Part shown: one piece after another, positions 1 to 7,650 of the stretch
Position numbering within the stretch: the first letter of the stretch is position 1
Layout: each line of letters begins with the position of its first letter
Source of the DNA: Acidovorax kalamii
GTDB lineage: Bacteria > Pseudomonadota > Gammaproteobacteria > Burkholderiales > Burkholderiaceae_C
Assembly: GCF_002245625.1 (NCBI RefSeq)
Contig: NZ_NOIG01000004.1
Span: 879,861 to 943,860, forward strand
Reading direction: 5' to 3'
DNA: 64,000 nt
The notes under the pieces: generated by a model
What the model was told of the DNA's origin: nothing
The model's database searches: none
What the model saw: only the letters and a program-made list of their open reading frames with translations
Program-made: the position numbers and the translations under genes

Positions 1-615
1 GGCGGCACCGAGGGCCAAGGCCACTGCAACCATCAGCCAGATGCCCCAGAGCACCGCGCGGTAACTCTCGGTGCCTTTTTGCTGTGCCTTTTCCACACCT
101 TCATCGTTGCGCTGGTTGAGCTTGCCAATGGCGTCGGTGGTTGCACGAAATGCCTGCCGTGAATCACCCCGCAGGTACGCCAGGGCCTCTTCACCCTTGC
201 CGTCCCGCACCAGGGCCAGCAGTTGGCTCTGGGTGCCTTTGTAGCGTTCGACCGCAGCTTTGAAGGTGTCAAAAAGCTTGCGCTCTGCGTCGTCGTCCAG
301 GGTGTTCGCGTAGGCCTGCAGCAGCTTGGGTACCAGGGTCCACTGCTTGTCTATGCGCGCGCTTTCTTCTTGCAGGGCTTTGTCACCGCCACCCAGGAGC
401 ACCTGCAGCTCGGCACGGCGCATTTGATTGAGCGCTTCGTTGAGGCCTGCCAACTGCTGGGTGCTGGGCAACCAGTTGGTGGCAAGGTCTTCCACGCTGC
501 CTTGCACCCGATTGACGCGGTTCACGGCAAACAGCCCCATGGCCAGCACCAATGTCAGCAAAAGGCCAAAACCCAGGCCCATGCGCAAACCGACTCGCAG
601 ATTCGACAGTCGCAT
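1..615 (-). CDS. Methyl-accepting chemotaxis protein, N-terminal part (runs off the left edge)
   Basis: The gene enters the window from the left, so only the first 205 codons are visible, read from an ATG at 615 behind GAGGAGAAAAGC. Translation gives a short basic N-terminus (MRLSNLRVGLRMGLG), a first membrane helix at about residues 10-31, and a four-helix-bundle periplasmic sensor of the 4HB_MCP type to about residue 185. A second hydrophobic helix (LWGIWLMVAVALALG) begins just before the edge. HAMP and signalling domains should lie outside the window. Receptors of this family relay ligand binding to CheA/CheW at the membrane. The ligand cannot be predicted. No sigma-28 promoter is evident in the 80 bases upstream. 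Family confidence is high; completeness cannot be judged. Confidence 0.88.
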   Translation of the reverse strand, partial: MRLSNLRVGLRMGLGFGLLLTLVLAMGLFAVNRVNRVQGSVEDLATNWLPSTQQLAGLNEALNQMRRAELQVLLGGGDKALQEESARIDKQWTLVPKLLQAYANTLDDDAERKLFDTFKAAVERYKGTQSQLLALVRDGKGEEALAYLRGDSRQAFRATTDAIGKLNQRNDEGVEKAQQKGTESYRAVLWGIWLMVAVALALGAA

Positions 616-997
616 GCTTTTCTCCTCAAAAAATTGGCTAGATTCAGATCGAGAACATGTTCCTAACAAGTAAGTAGCAAGTAGCGCAAGCACCGGGGGC
701 CTCGGTGCTTACCGCGCAGGGAATGCGCGCTCGGTGCATGAAAAGGCCTGCGAGGAAAAACGGCCACAGCCGCAGCTATTGCGAGTATCGGCAGCGCCGC
801 AGACCACCCCATGCCCCGATTGAACTCGGAACAGCGACATGCGCAAAGGTTGTTTTGCGCACAGTATCCGCCGCCCAGATGGTTTTGGATAGGTGTGGAG
901 GCGTGGGCGCAAAGCAGAAGCCCATGGCCCCGGCTGGATCCGAGGCTGGATAGGGAGGAAGTGGCGCTCAGCGCGAAGGCGATGCCATCGTCCCGGC
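616..997. other. Intergenic region with two perfect hairpins, no gene seen
   Basis: This is the 382-base gap between the chemoreceptor gene and the aminopeptidase gene, both on the minus strand. No reading frame here has a family match or a good ribosome-binding site. It contains two perfect inverted repeats: AAGCACCG/CGGTGCTT at 688-695 and 703-710 (7-base loop), and TGCGCAAA/TTTGCGCA at 840-847 and 854-861 (6-base loop). Neither is followed by a T-run on either strand, so neither is a classical intrinsic terminator. They may be operators or RNA structures. Confidence 0.5.
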
Positions 998-2005
998 CTA
1001 CCGCAGGTCGGCGGCAGCGGGCAGGTACAGGCCTTCGGCCGTGGTGATGGCCTGGGCTGCCCGTGCCGCACGGGCCGTGGCGATGGCCGTGGCCTCGGCC
1101 GCCATGGTGGCCAGCACCATCATGCCCAGGCTCTTGCCGCTGCGGCCCGTGCCCAGGCTGAAGAGGGTGTCGCCGTCGGACATGGTGTGCACCGGGTTGA
1201 TGCTGCGCGCCAGGCCATCGTGTGCGGCCACGGCCAGGCGGTGGGCCTGCACCTTGGTGATGACGGCATCGGTGGCCACCACGCCAATGGTGGTGTTGGT
1301 GCCCGCCAGCAGCGGCTGGGGCGGGTCGCCGCGCAGCAGGGCGCGGCGTGTGTCGCGCAGGCGCAGGCCGTCGTCGGTGCGGGCTCCGGCAATGACTTGT
1401 GCCGTGTCCGGGTCGATCACATCGCCCAGCGCATTGCAGGCGATGAGGGCGCCCACCGTGACGCCGTCCACGGTGACGGAGGCGGTGCCGATGCCACCCT
1501 TCATGGCACGCTGGATGCCGAAGATCTTGCCCAGCGCCGCGCCGGTGCCCGCGCCCACGTTGCCTTCGGCCGGGTCGGCGGTGGAGGCTGCCTCGCACGC
1601 CGCGTAGCCCGCTGCCGCATCGGGCCGCACGCGCATGTCGCCCACCAGCAGGTCGAACAGCACGGCGGCAGGCACGATGGGCAGGCGGCCCACGGCCACG
1701 TCAAAACCGATACCACGCTCTTCCAGCCAGCGCACAGCGCCCGTGGCGGCGTCCAGCCCCCAGGCGCTGCCACCCGCGAGCATGATGGCGTGCACCTGGT
1801 CCACCAGGTTGGAGGGGTGCAGCAGGTCCGTCTCGCGTGTGCCGGGGGCGGCGCCACGCACATCCACGCCAGCCACGGCGCCCTCGCGGGTGATGATGAC
1901 GGTGCAGCCCGTGGGGCGGCGGGTTTCGGTGAAGTGGCCGACCTCGATGCCGGCCACGCGGGTGATGCTGCCAGCGTCGCCAGCCAGTGTGTTGGAGGAA
2001 GTCAT
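998..2005 (-). CDS. P1/S58-family aminopeptidase (DmpA/NylC-like, self-processing)
   Basis: The 335-residue protein belongs to the DmpA/peptidase S58 family. These N-terminal-nucleophile hydrolases cleave themselves and then act as aminopeptidases or amidases on small peptides or oligoamides. The diagnostic motif GTNTTIGVVATDA lies at residues 235-247. By analogy with NylC, cleavage should fall between Asn237 and Thr238, leaving Thr238 as nucleophile. The upstream GGSAWGLDAATG segment (79-90) is also typical. There is no signal peptide, so it is probably cytoplasmic. It begins at an ATG (2005) 77 bases after cusF on the same strand and may be a passenger of the copper operon or have its own promoter. 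The substrate is unknown. Confidence 0.88.
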   Translation of the reverse strand: MTSSNTLAGDAGSITRVAGIEVGHFTETRRPTGCTVIITREGAVAGVDVRGAAPGTRETDLLHPSNLVDQVHAIMLAGGSAWGLDAATGAVRWLEERGIGFDVAVGRLPIVPAAVLFDLLVGDMRVRPDAAAGYAACEAASTADPAEGNVGAGTGAALGKIFGIQRAMKGGIGTASVTVDGVTVGALIACNALGDVIDPDTAQVIAGARTDDGLRLRDTRRALLRGDPPQPLLAGTNTTIGVVATDAVITKVQAHRLAVAAHDGLARSINPVHTMSDGDTLFSLGTGRSGKSLGMMVLATMAAEATAIATARAARAAQAITTAEGLYLPAAADLR

Positions 2006-2082
2006 GGCCGCTGATTATGGTGCCCGGGCGCCTTGCGGCACTTGCGCAGTATCAGCGCCCCGGTGCCGCGCGCGGAGCCGCT

Positions 2083-2454
2083 TCAGGGCGCTTTCTCGAT
2101 CCGCTGGACATGGTAGGCCCCGCTGACCTGTTCGGCCCGAAAGCGCACCTTGTCACCCGGTTTCAGGTCACCGACTACGCTGGCGTCTGCCACGCGGAAC
2201 ACCATGGTCATGGGTGGCATCTCCAGGTTCTTGATCTCTCCGTGTTTGAGGGTGAGGCGCAGGGTGCGCGGGTCCCAGCGGGTGATTTCGCCTTCGCTCA
2301 GATCCGCCTGCGGTGTGGGCGCTGCGGTGGCTTCAGTGTGGTGGTTGCTGTGGCTGTCAGAGGCTGCTGCAGCAGGTGCCTGTGCCCAAGCGGTCCCAGT
2401 GCCCAGCAAGAGCAGGCTGGCCGCCACCGGGATGGAGAGGAATGTCTTCTTCAT
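2083..2454 (-). CDS. CusF-like periplasmic copper-binding protein
   Basis: This 123-residue secreted protein has a signal peptide (MKKTFLSIPVAASLLLLG...AWA, about residues 1-24), a His-rich linker (SHSNHH) and a CusF-type OB-fold. CusF carries Cu(I)/Ag(I) in the periplasm. Aligning by eye to E. coli CusF ligands H36, W44, M47 and M49 gives His, Met, Met and Met in the stretch HGEIKNLEMPPMTM. The capping Trp is therefore replaced by Met. The ATG at 2454 overlaps the TGA of the DUF411 gene by four bases (ATGA), so the two are translationally coupled. It is the last gene of the copper operon. No cusCBA pump genes are visible nearby. Confidence 0.87.
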   Translation of the reverse strand: MKKTFLSIPVAASLLLLGTGTAWAQAPAAAASDSHSNHHTEATAAPTPQADLSEGEITRWDPRTLRLTLKHGEIKNLEMPPMTMVFRVADASVVGDLKPGDKVRFRAEQVSGAYHVQRIEKAP

Positions 2455-2984
2455 GTCGATGCCTTCTTGTTGTAGCTGTTGAATACGCGCGTGCTGCCAT
2501 CGTGGGCCACCAGCAGCACGTCGTACGGATCACGCCGGTCGCCATACACGGCGCCGTCCATGCCCGGCGAGCCCACAGGCATGCCGGGCACCGCCAGGCC
2601 CAGGGCCTTGGGCTTTTGCTGCAACAGCTTGCGCACGTCGCTGGCGGGCACATGGCCTTCGACCACATAGCCGCCGACCAGCGCGGTGTGGCACGAACCC
2701 AGTTTTTGCGGCAGGCCCAGGCGGGCGCGCACCGCGTTGTTGCCGGTGGCGTGCACCTTCACGGCAAAGCCATTGGCCTGCATGTGGTCCACCCAGTCCT
2801 GGCAGCAGCCGCAGTTCGGGTCTTTCCAGACCTCCAGGGGCGTGGCGGCCGCTGTGGGCGGGGTGGCGCGGGCAGCGGAGGGCAGCAGGGCAATGGCCAG
2901 GCCTGCGCCCGCCAGCGGCAGTGCGGTGGCAAGCCATTGGCGGCGGGTGGGCAGGGCAGGCGTGGTGCGTGGTGTGGGGGTCAT
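2451..2984 (-). CDS. DUF411 periplasmic metal-binding protein
   Basis: The DUF411 family is found in copper and silver resistance loci and is thought to bind metal in the periplasm; its exact role is not established. The protein has an N-terminal export signal with a twin-arginine-like start (TRRQWLATALPLAG) ending near ARA. The family core follows: VWKDPNCGCCQDW with a CxCC cluster, then GSCHTALVGGYVVEGHVPA and GLAVPGMPVGSPGMD. The start was placed at the ATG at 2984, which follows AGGAATCACACC. An in-frame ATG 33 bases upstream would overlap the cupredoxin gene and adds nothing to the domain. It is 177 residues long. It is coupled to the CusF-like gene downstream by an ATGA overlap. Confidence 0.85.
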   Translation of the reverse strand: MTPTPRTTPALPTRRQWLATALPLAGAGLAIALLPSAARATPPTAAATPLEVWKDPNCGCCQDWVDHMQANGFAVKVHATGNNAVRARLGLPQKLGSCHTALVGGYVVEGHVPASDVRKLLQQKPKALGLAVPGMPVGSPGMDGAVYGDRRDPYDVLLVAHDGSTRVFNSYNKKAST

Positions 2985-3013
2985 GGTGTGATTCCTGCGT
3001 GGATGGGGGCGGG

Positions 3014-3511
3014 TCATGGCTTGCGCGGGCGAACGGTGATGGTTCCCGTCATGCCCGCCTGGTAGTGGCCCGCGATGAGGCAGGCAAAGTCAAAACTCCC
3101 GGCGCGGTTGAACTGCCACACGATGTCGCCCTTCTTGCCAGCGCCCACATGGGCCATATAGGGCTCGTCGTGTTCCATGCCGGGATGCTTGACCATCATC
3201 TCGGCGTGCGCGTCCAGCTCGGCCTTGGTACCGATCACGATCTCGTGCAGCACCTGGCCCTTGTTCTCGGCGCGCAGCCGCACGGTCTCGCCTTCGCGCA
3301 CTTCGATGTGGCGGGGCGTAAAGCGCATGTCGTCCGTCATGCGGATGGTGATGGTGCGGGCCACGGCCTGGGTGTCGCCTGCTATGCCCCAAGGCTTCTG
3401 CTCCTTCACAACGGGGGCATTGCGGTTGTGATGGGGCATGTTTTCATGACCAAAAGAGGCGTTTCCGCCCGCTAGTAAAGCGCAAATAGCTATCAATTTA
3501 ATAGTATTCAT
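3014..3511 (-). CDS. Plastocyanin-like cupredoxin (type 1 copper protein)
   Basis: This is a 165-residue secreted cupredoxin. The signal peptide is MNTIKLIAICALLAGG followed by NASFG; the mature part starts with a His/Met-rich stretch (HENMPHHNRN). A type 1 copper site is visible: His in QVLHEIVIG, then Cys, His and Met in FDFACLIAGHYQAGMTG. Such proteins accept electrons from or deliver copper to partner oxidases. It lies 13 bases downstream of the multicopper oxidase gene on the same strand. Oddly, codons 3-21 (signal peptide) are made by a copy of the AT-rich dispersed repeat described at 3451-3505, which explains the unusual codons ATT, AAA, TTG and ATA at the start. Confidence 0.88.
   Translation of the reverse strand: MNTIKLIAICALLAGGNASFGHENMPHHNRNAPVVKEQKPWGIAGDTQAVARTITIRMTDDMRFTPRHIEVREGETVRLRAENKGQVLHEIVIGTKAELDAHAEMMVKHPGMEHDEPYMAHVGAGKKGDIVWQFNRAGSFDFACLIAGHYQAGMTGTITVRPRKP
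3451..3505 (-). repeat. Dispersed AT-headed element, copy A (inside a signal-peptide coding region)
   Basis: Read on the minus strand this begins ACTATTAAATTGATAGC and continues TATTTGCGCTTTACTAGCGG to GCCTCTTTTG. It follows the same register as eight other copies in the window: RCTATY, short AT spacer, ATAGC, imperfect GCGC palindrome, GGCC-like block, homopolymer. It supplies codons 3-21 of the cupredoxin gene. Confidence 0.6.
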
Positions 3512-3524
3512 GGTGTGTCCTGTC

Positions 3525-4907
3525 TCAGTGTTGGTGACCGCTGGCGGCGGGTTTGCGGGCGCTGGCCGCGCCTGGGGCGGTGCCCGGCGCCGTGGTGCGC
3601 GCGGGGCGGGGTGTGCTGGCAGGGGCGCCTTGCCATTCGTAGGCCTGCGTGCCCGGTGGCTGGGTGTAGTCGCCGGGGTCGCGGTAGTCGCCTGCCGCCA
3701 GCCCCGCACGCACCTTGAAGGTGGTGAACATGCCGCCCATCTCCAGCGGGCCATAGGGGCCGGTGCCTGTCATCATGGGGAAGGTGTTGTCCGGCAGGGG
3801 CATCTCCATCGCTCCCATGTCGGCCATGCCGCGCTCCCCCATCACCATGTAGTCGGGCACGATCTTCTGGATCTTGCCGACCAGGCCCCGGTGATCCACG
3901 CCGATCATGGTGGGCACGTCGTGCCCCATGGCGCCCATGGTGTGGTGGCTCTTGTGGCAGTGCAGGGCCCAGTCGCCGGGTTCGTCGGCGATCAGCTCGA
4001 TCTGCCGCATCTGGCCCACGGCCACGTCGGTGGTCACCTCGGGCCAGCGCGCGCTTTTGGGCACGGGGCCGCCGTCGGTGCCGGTCACCTCGAACTCATG
4101 GCCGTGGATGTGGATGGGGTGGTTGGTCATGGTGAGGTTGCCCACGCGGATGCGCACGCGCTCGCCCTGGCGCGCCACCAGCGGGCTGATGGCGGGGAAC
4201 ACGCGGCTGTTCCAGCACCAGATGTTGTGGTCCAGCATGGTGTTGACCTTGGGGGTCATGCTGCCGGGCTCCACATCGAAGGCGTTGAGCAAAAACGCGT
4301 AGTCGCGCTGCACGGTGGCAATCTGCGGGTGGCTGGCCTTGGGGTGGGTGATCCACAGACCCATCATGCCCATGGCCATCTGCACCATCTCGTCGGCATG
4401 CGGGTGGTACATGAAGGTGCCGGGGCGGCGCGCCACGAACTCGTACACAAAGGTCTTGCCCGGTGGAATCGCCGGCTGGTTGAGCCCGCCCACGCCGTCC
4501 ATGCCATTGGGCAGGCGCTGGCCGTGCCAGTGGATGGTGCTGTGCTCGGGCAGGCGGTTGGTGACGAAGATGCGCACGCGATCACCCTCGACCACCTCGA
4601 TGGTGGGGCCGGGGCTCTGGCCGTTGTAGCCCCACATGTTGACCATGAAGCCGGGCGCCACCTCGCGCACCACGGGCTCGGCCACCAGGTGGAATTCCTT
4701 CACGCCTGCATTCATGCGCCAGGGCGCGGTCCAGCCGTTCAACGTGACCACGGGGTTGTAGGGGCGGCCCGTGGGCGGGTGCAGCGGCGGCGCGGTGTCG
4801 GCGCTGGACTGCATTGCGGGCTCGGGCAGTGCGGCCAGGGCCACGCGGCTGACGGAGGCGGCAGCCACGGCCGTGGCAGCGCCGGAGAAGAAATTGCGGC
4901 GGTTCAT
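3525..4907 (-). CDS. Multicopper oxidase (CopA/CueO-like), Tat-exported
   Basis: The 460-residue protein is a periplasmic multicopper oxidase. Members oxidise Cu(I) or other substrates and reduce oxygen to water. All four copper-ligand motifs are present: HWHG (126-129), HPHAD (168-172), HPIHIHGHEFE (263-273) and HCHKSHHTMGAM (316-327). The type 1 ligands are Cys317, His322 and Met327. The N-terminus MNRRNFFSGAATAVAAASVS is a twin-arginine signal, as expected for a protein exported folded with copper. The C-terminus ends in a low-complexity Pro/Ala tail finishing GHQH. The ATG lies three bases after the TolC-type gene stop. The Met-rich segment MGERGMADMGAMEM resembles copper-binding loops of CueO and CopA. 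Confidence 0.93.
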   Translation of the reverse strand: MNRRNFFSGAATAVAAASVSRVALAALPEPAMQSSADTAPPLHPPTGRPYNPVVTLNGWTAPWRMNAGVKEFHLVAEPVVREVAPGFMVNMWGYNGQSPGPTIEVVEGDRVRIFVTNRLPEHSTIHWHGQRLPNGMDGVGGLNQPAIPPGKTFVYEFVARRPGTFMYHPHADEMVQMAMGMMGLWITHPKASHPQIATVQRDYAFLLNAFDVEPGSMTPKVNTMLDHNIWCWNSRVFPAISPLVARQGERVRIRVGNLTMTNHPIHIHGHEFEVTGTDGGPVPKSARWPEVTTDVAVGQMRQIELIADEPGDWALHCHKSHHTMGAMGHDVPTMIGVDHRGLVGKIQKIVPDYMVMGERGMADMGAMEMPLPDNTFPMMTGTGPYGPLEMGGMFTTFKVRAGLAAGDYRDPGDYTQPPGTQAYEWQGAPASTPRPARTTAPGTAPGAASARKPAASGHQH

Positions 4908-4910
4908 GGT

Positions 4911-6344
4911 TCAGTGACCTTGTGGGGTGGTGGAGGCGGCGGCGCCGGAGGTCAGGCCCTGCAGGGCGCCCGGCGAGGTGCCGGTGAGGGCCAGTTGCAG
5001 GTCGGTCTCCGCCAGCCAGAAGTCGCGTTGCGCTTCGATGGCGTTGGCCACGGCCTGGGTGCTGGTGCGCGCTTCAGCCAGCATGTCCCACACGCTGGCC
5101 AGCATGCCGTTGTAGCGCAGCGTGGTTTCGTCGCTGATGAGTTGTCGCAGGGGCACTACTTCGGCCTGTTGCTGGCGCGCCAGGTCCAGGGCGGTGCGGT
5201 AGGTCAGCCAGGCGGCGCGCACCTCGCTGCGGGCGCGCACGGCGGTGTCCTGCAGCTGGGCGGCGCTTTGCTCCACCTCGGCCTGCGCGCGGGTGCGTGC
5301 GGCGCCGCCCCAGTCGAACAGGGGCAGGGGCAGTTCCAGCTCCCAGCCCCGGGTGATTTCGCGGTGGCCGCTGTCACGCTCGGTGGTGGTGTTGCGGCTG
5401 TAGGCCAGGCCGATGTCGCCAAACACCGCGCCCGCGCGGCTCCAGCCCTGGCGCACGGCCTGGGTGTCGAGCTGGCGGCGAGCGGCTTGCACATCGAGCC
5501 GCTCGCGCAGGGCGGTGGCTTCGATGCCGTCTGCGGGCAGCGCGCTGGCGGGCAGCGGCGGCAACTGGGCAGCCAACTGGTACTGCGTCTGCAAGCCCCA
5601 CAGGCCGAGGCGGCGGTGGAGCTCCTCGCGCGCGGTGGCGGCAGCCAGCCGGGCGCGGGCGTGCTGGCTGCGGGCGTCGTGCAGCGTGGCCTGTTCGCGG
5701 GCCTGCCGCAGGCGGCTCCAGTTGCCCACCTGCACCATGCGGCGGGCCAGCTCGGCACCGGCCTCGGCGGCTTCCACCATGCGCCCATGCGTGGCGGCCA
5801 CCTGCTCGGCCGCCACGGCACGCAGCCAGGCGCGGCGCGTGTCGGCGGCCAGCAGCACCACGTCCTGCGCGGCTTGCAGCGTGGCGATCTGCAGGCGCTC
5901 GGCCTGGCGCTGGGTTCGCCAGGGCAGGGTGATGAGGTCCAGGAGGCCAAAGGCCAGGGTGCGTTCGATCTCCCGCTCGTGGCTGTTGGCAAAGCGTCCC
6001 AGGCTCAGGTGCGGGTTGGGCAGGGTGATGGCCTGCACCCGTTCGGCATCGGCCACGCCCAGCGCGGCCAGACGGGCCTGCAGGCCGGGGTTGTTCAGCA
6101 GCGCAATGCGCACGGCTGCATCTTGCGTGAGGGGCTGAGCCAGCCAGCCTTCGATGGATTGCTGCGCTGTGGCGCGGGCAGCGGGGTCGGTGGCGGGCAG
6201 GGCTGCCTGCACGCCGCCGGTGCGGCCCTGGGTGAGCGTAGCCACGTCGCCGCGCAGGCCGTCGGGCGACACGCTGGCGCAGCCCGCGAGAGCGAGGGCT
6301 GCAGCGAGGGTGGACAAGCGCTGCAGGTGGGGTAGGCGAATCAT
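4911..6344 (-). CDS. TolC/CusC-family outer membrane efflux lipoprotein
   Basis: This 477-residue outer membrane factor has a lipoprotein signal (LALAGC, Cys22) and the repeated coiled-coil helices of the OEP family (for example QAARRQLDTQAVRQGWSRAG and RTQAEVEQSAAQLQD). The family forms trimeric channels that dock with inner membrane pumps to expel metals or drugs. Its place between a His-rich secreted protein and a multicopper oxidase indicates a copper or silver role, but no RND pump or adaptor gene adjoins it. The ATG at 6344 overlaps the upstream gene by four bases (ATGA) and the TGA precedes the oxidase ATG by three, so all are one operon. Confidence 0.88.
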   Translation of the reverse strand: MIRLPHLQRLSTLAAALALAGCASVSPDGLRGDVATLTQGRTGGVQAALPATDPAARATAQQSIEGWLAQPLTQDAAVRIALLNNPGLQARLAALGVADAERVQAITLPNPHLSLGRFANSHEREIERTLAFGLLDLITLPWRTQRQAERLQIATLQAAQDVVLLAADTRRAWLRAVAAEQVAATHGRMVEAAEAGAELARRMVQVGNWSRLRQAREQATLHDARSQHARARLAAATAREELHRRLGLWGLQTQYQLAAQLPPLPASALPADGIEATALRERLDVQAARRQLDTQAVRQGWSRAGAVFGDIGLAYSRNTTTERDSGHREITRGWELELPLPLFDWGGAARTRAQAEVEQSAAQLQDTAVRARSEVRAAWLTYRTALDLARQQQAEVVPLRQLISDETTLRYNGMLASVWDMLAEARTSTQAVANAIEAQRDFWLAETDLQLALTGTSPGALQGLTSGAAASTTPQGH

Positions 6345-6799
6345 GGCTTGCCCCCATGCATGGGCTGGTCGCCGTAGTGGCTGCGGTGGTGCTGGTGCAT
6401 GGGCTTGTGGGCTGCACCGGGGGCCGCTTCAGCGCCACTGTGCTGGTGGGACGAGGATGGGGGCAGGGTGGGTGTGGCGCCCTGCTGCTTCTCCCACACC
6501 ACGATGTCGGCGTGGCCGCGCGGGAACTGGCCGACCGCGTGGTGGGCGTCCCGCCAGGCCTGCCCCGTGGGCAGCTCGGCCAGGGCGGTGGGGGTTGGGG
6601 GTGCGGGGTGACTCAGTGGCGCCGTGGCCGCACCGGGGTCGGCCGCACGGGCGGCAGCGTGGGGGCTTTGGGCAAAGGCGGTGGGCACCGCGATCCATGG
6701 GGTGAACAGCGGCGCAAGCAGGGCAAGACAGGCCAGCCGGGTGCGGGGTGGCCGCAGGCATGGGGCTGGGCGGTAAGGGGGGTAAAAAAGGGCGCGCAT
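6341..6799 (-). CDS. Secreted His-rich protein of the copper operon, unknown function
   Basis: I do not recognise a named family. The 152-residue product has a Pro-rich start, a hydrophobic export signal (about residues 22-44, LACLALLAPLFTPWIAVPTA, ending AFAQ), a low-complexity Ala/Pro linker, a small folded-looking core (AWRDAHHAVGQFPRGHADIVVWEKQQG), and a C-terminal tail rich in His and Met (HKPMHQHHRSHYGDQPMHGG). That tail looks like a copper buffer. The ATG at 6799 follows TGGAGATCGCC, and the stop overlaps the TolC-type gene start. Its position at the head of the cluster suggests a periplasmic metal scavenger or partner of the outer membrane channel. Confidence 0.7.
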   Translation of the reverse strand: MRALFYPPYRPAPCLRPPRTRLACLALLAPLFTPWIAVPTAFAQSPHAAARAADPGAATAPLSHPAPPTPTALAELPTGQAWRDAHHAVGQFPRGHADIVVWEKQQGATPTLPPSSSHQHSGAEAAPGAAHKPMHQHHRSHYGDQPMHGGKP

Positions 6800-6897
6800 G
6801 GCGATCTCCAGACAGCGAGAAAAAAGGTAATGCGCTGCAACCGGCGCGCCCCAGGTGGGGCGGACCGGCGGTGCAGACGCACTTCGGGCGTCGGAGA

Positions 6898-7431
6898 TCA
6901 GGCGATGGGTGGTTTGATGGCCAGTGCCGCCGGGGCACTGTCAAATGGCGCCGTGCTCAGGGCGCGCAGGGGGCCGGGGGGCTGGTGCACCGGGATCAGC
7001 GCTGCGGGCACATCCAGCATGGCCGAATGGCAGATCTCGCAGGCCGAACAGGCGCTGGCGTGGTGTTCGTGGGCGGCGCAGCCGGTGCTGGCGCCATTGC
7101 ACGCGACCGCATCGGCAGCGGCTGGGGCCGCCAAGGCGTGGTCATGGTCGTGATCGTGGTGGTCGTGTTCGGCTTCGGGCTCTGTGGCCGTGCTCTCGGG
7201 GGGCGGGGGGCTGCCGTGGTGTGAGCCATGTGCGCCATGGGGGGCAGAGGGAGCCTGATGGGCCTCGGCCGGGGTGTGGGAGGCGGCGGCACGGGCGGTA
7301 TCGGCCTGGCTGTGGCTGTGTGGTGCGGCTGGGGACTGGAGCGGGGGCAACACCCCGGCGGCCATGGCGGTGCCGGTGAGGCCCCGCAGGACCAGCACCA
7401 CCATCAGCAAAAGAGAGAGGCCGCGACGCAT
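6898..7431 (-). CDS. Secreted His/Asp-rich, Cys-motif protein, first gene of the copper operon
   Basis: The 177-residue product begins with a clear signal peptide (MRRGLSLLLMVVLVLRGLTG, cleavage near AMA). A long disordered stretch follows, with a striking metal-binding run (EHDHHDHDHDHAL), then a Cys/His cluster CAAHEHHASACSACEICHS near residues 125-145. It resembles short Cys/His proteins sometimes called DUF2946, but I cannot confirm this. The start is the ATG at 7431; longer forms lack a signal sequence. It lies 98 bases upstream of the next operon gene. The 219-base gap to the divergent GGDEF-EAL gene must hold both promoters; it contains a dyad ACATG-N8-CATGT at 7547-7564 that could be an operator. 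Confidence 0.68.
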   Translation of the reverse strand: MRRGLSLLLMVVLVLRGLTGTAMAAGVLPPLQSPAAPHSHSQADTARAAASHTPAEAHQAPSAPHGAHGSHHGSPPPPESTATEPEAEHDHHDHDHDHALAAPAAADAVACNGASTGCAAHEHHASACSACEICHSAMLDVPAALIPVHQPPGPLRALSTAPFDSAPAALAIKPPIA

Positions 7432-7650
7432 CTGCCAATGATACGGCGCGCAAAGGGTTGGTTCCCCTGTGCGCGGACTTTTCTCCTCCCGGCAGCGCTG
7501 GCCGAACTGCGCAAACAATGGAGGACGGCCGGGGCGGGGGGCGCTAACATGCAACAAAACATGTCCGCTGCGGGGTGCGGCCTACGGGTTGTGGCCTGCG
7601 GCGGACCAGCGCGCCAGCCTTCTTTCCTTGTCTAGCACAGAAAGGTCGGT

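Noticed and set aside
3510-6335. A 941-codon plus-strand frame opposite the copper genes
   Set aside because: Low-complexity His/Gly/Ala composition and no start signal. The minus strand encodes intact copper proteins with coupled starts and stops.
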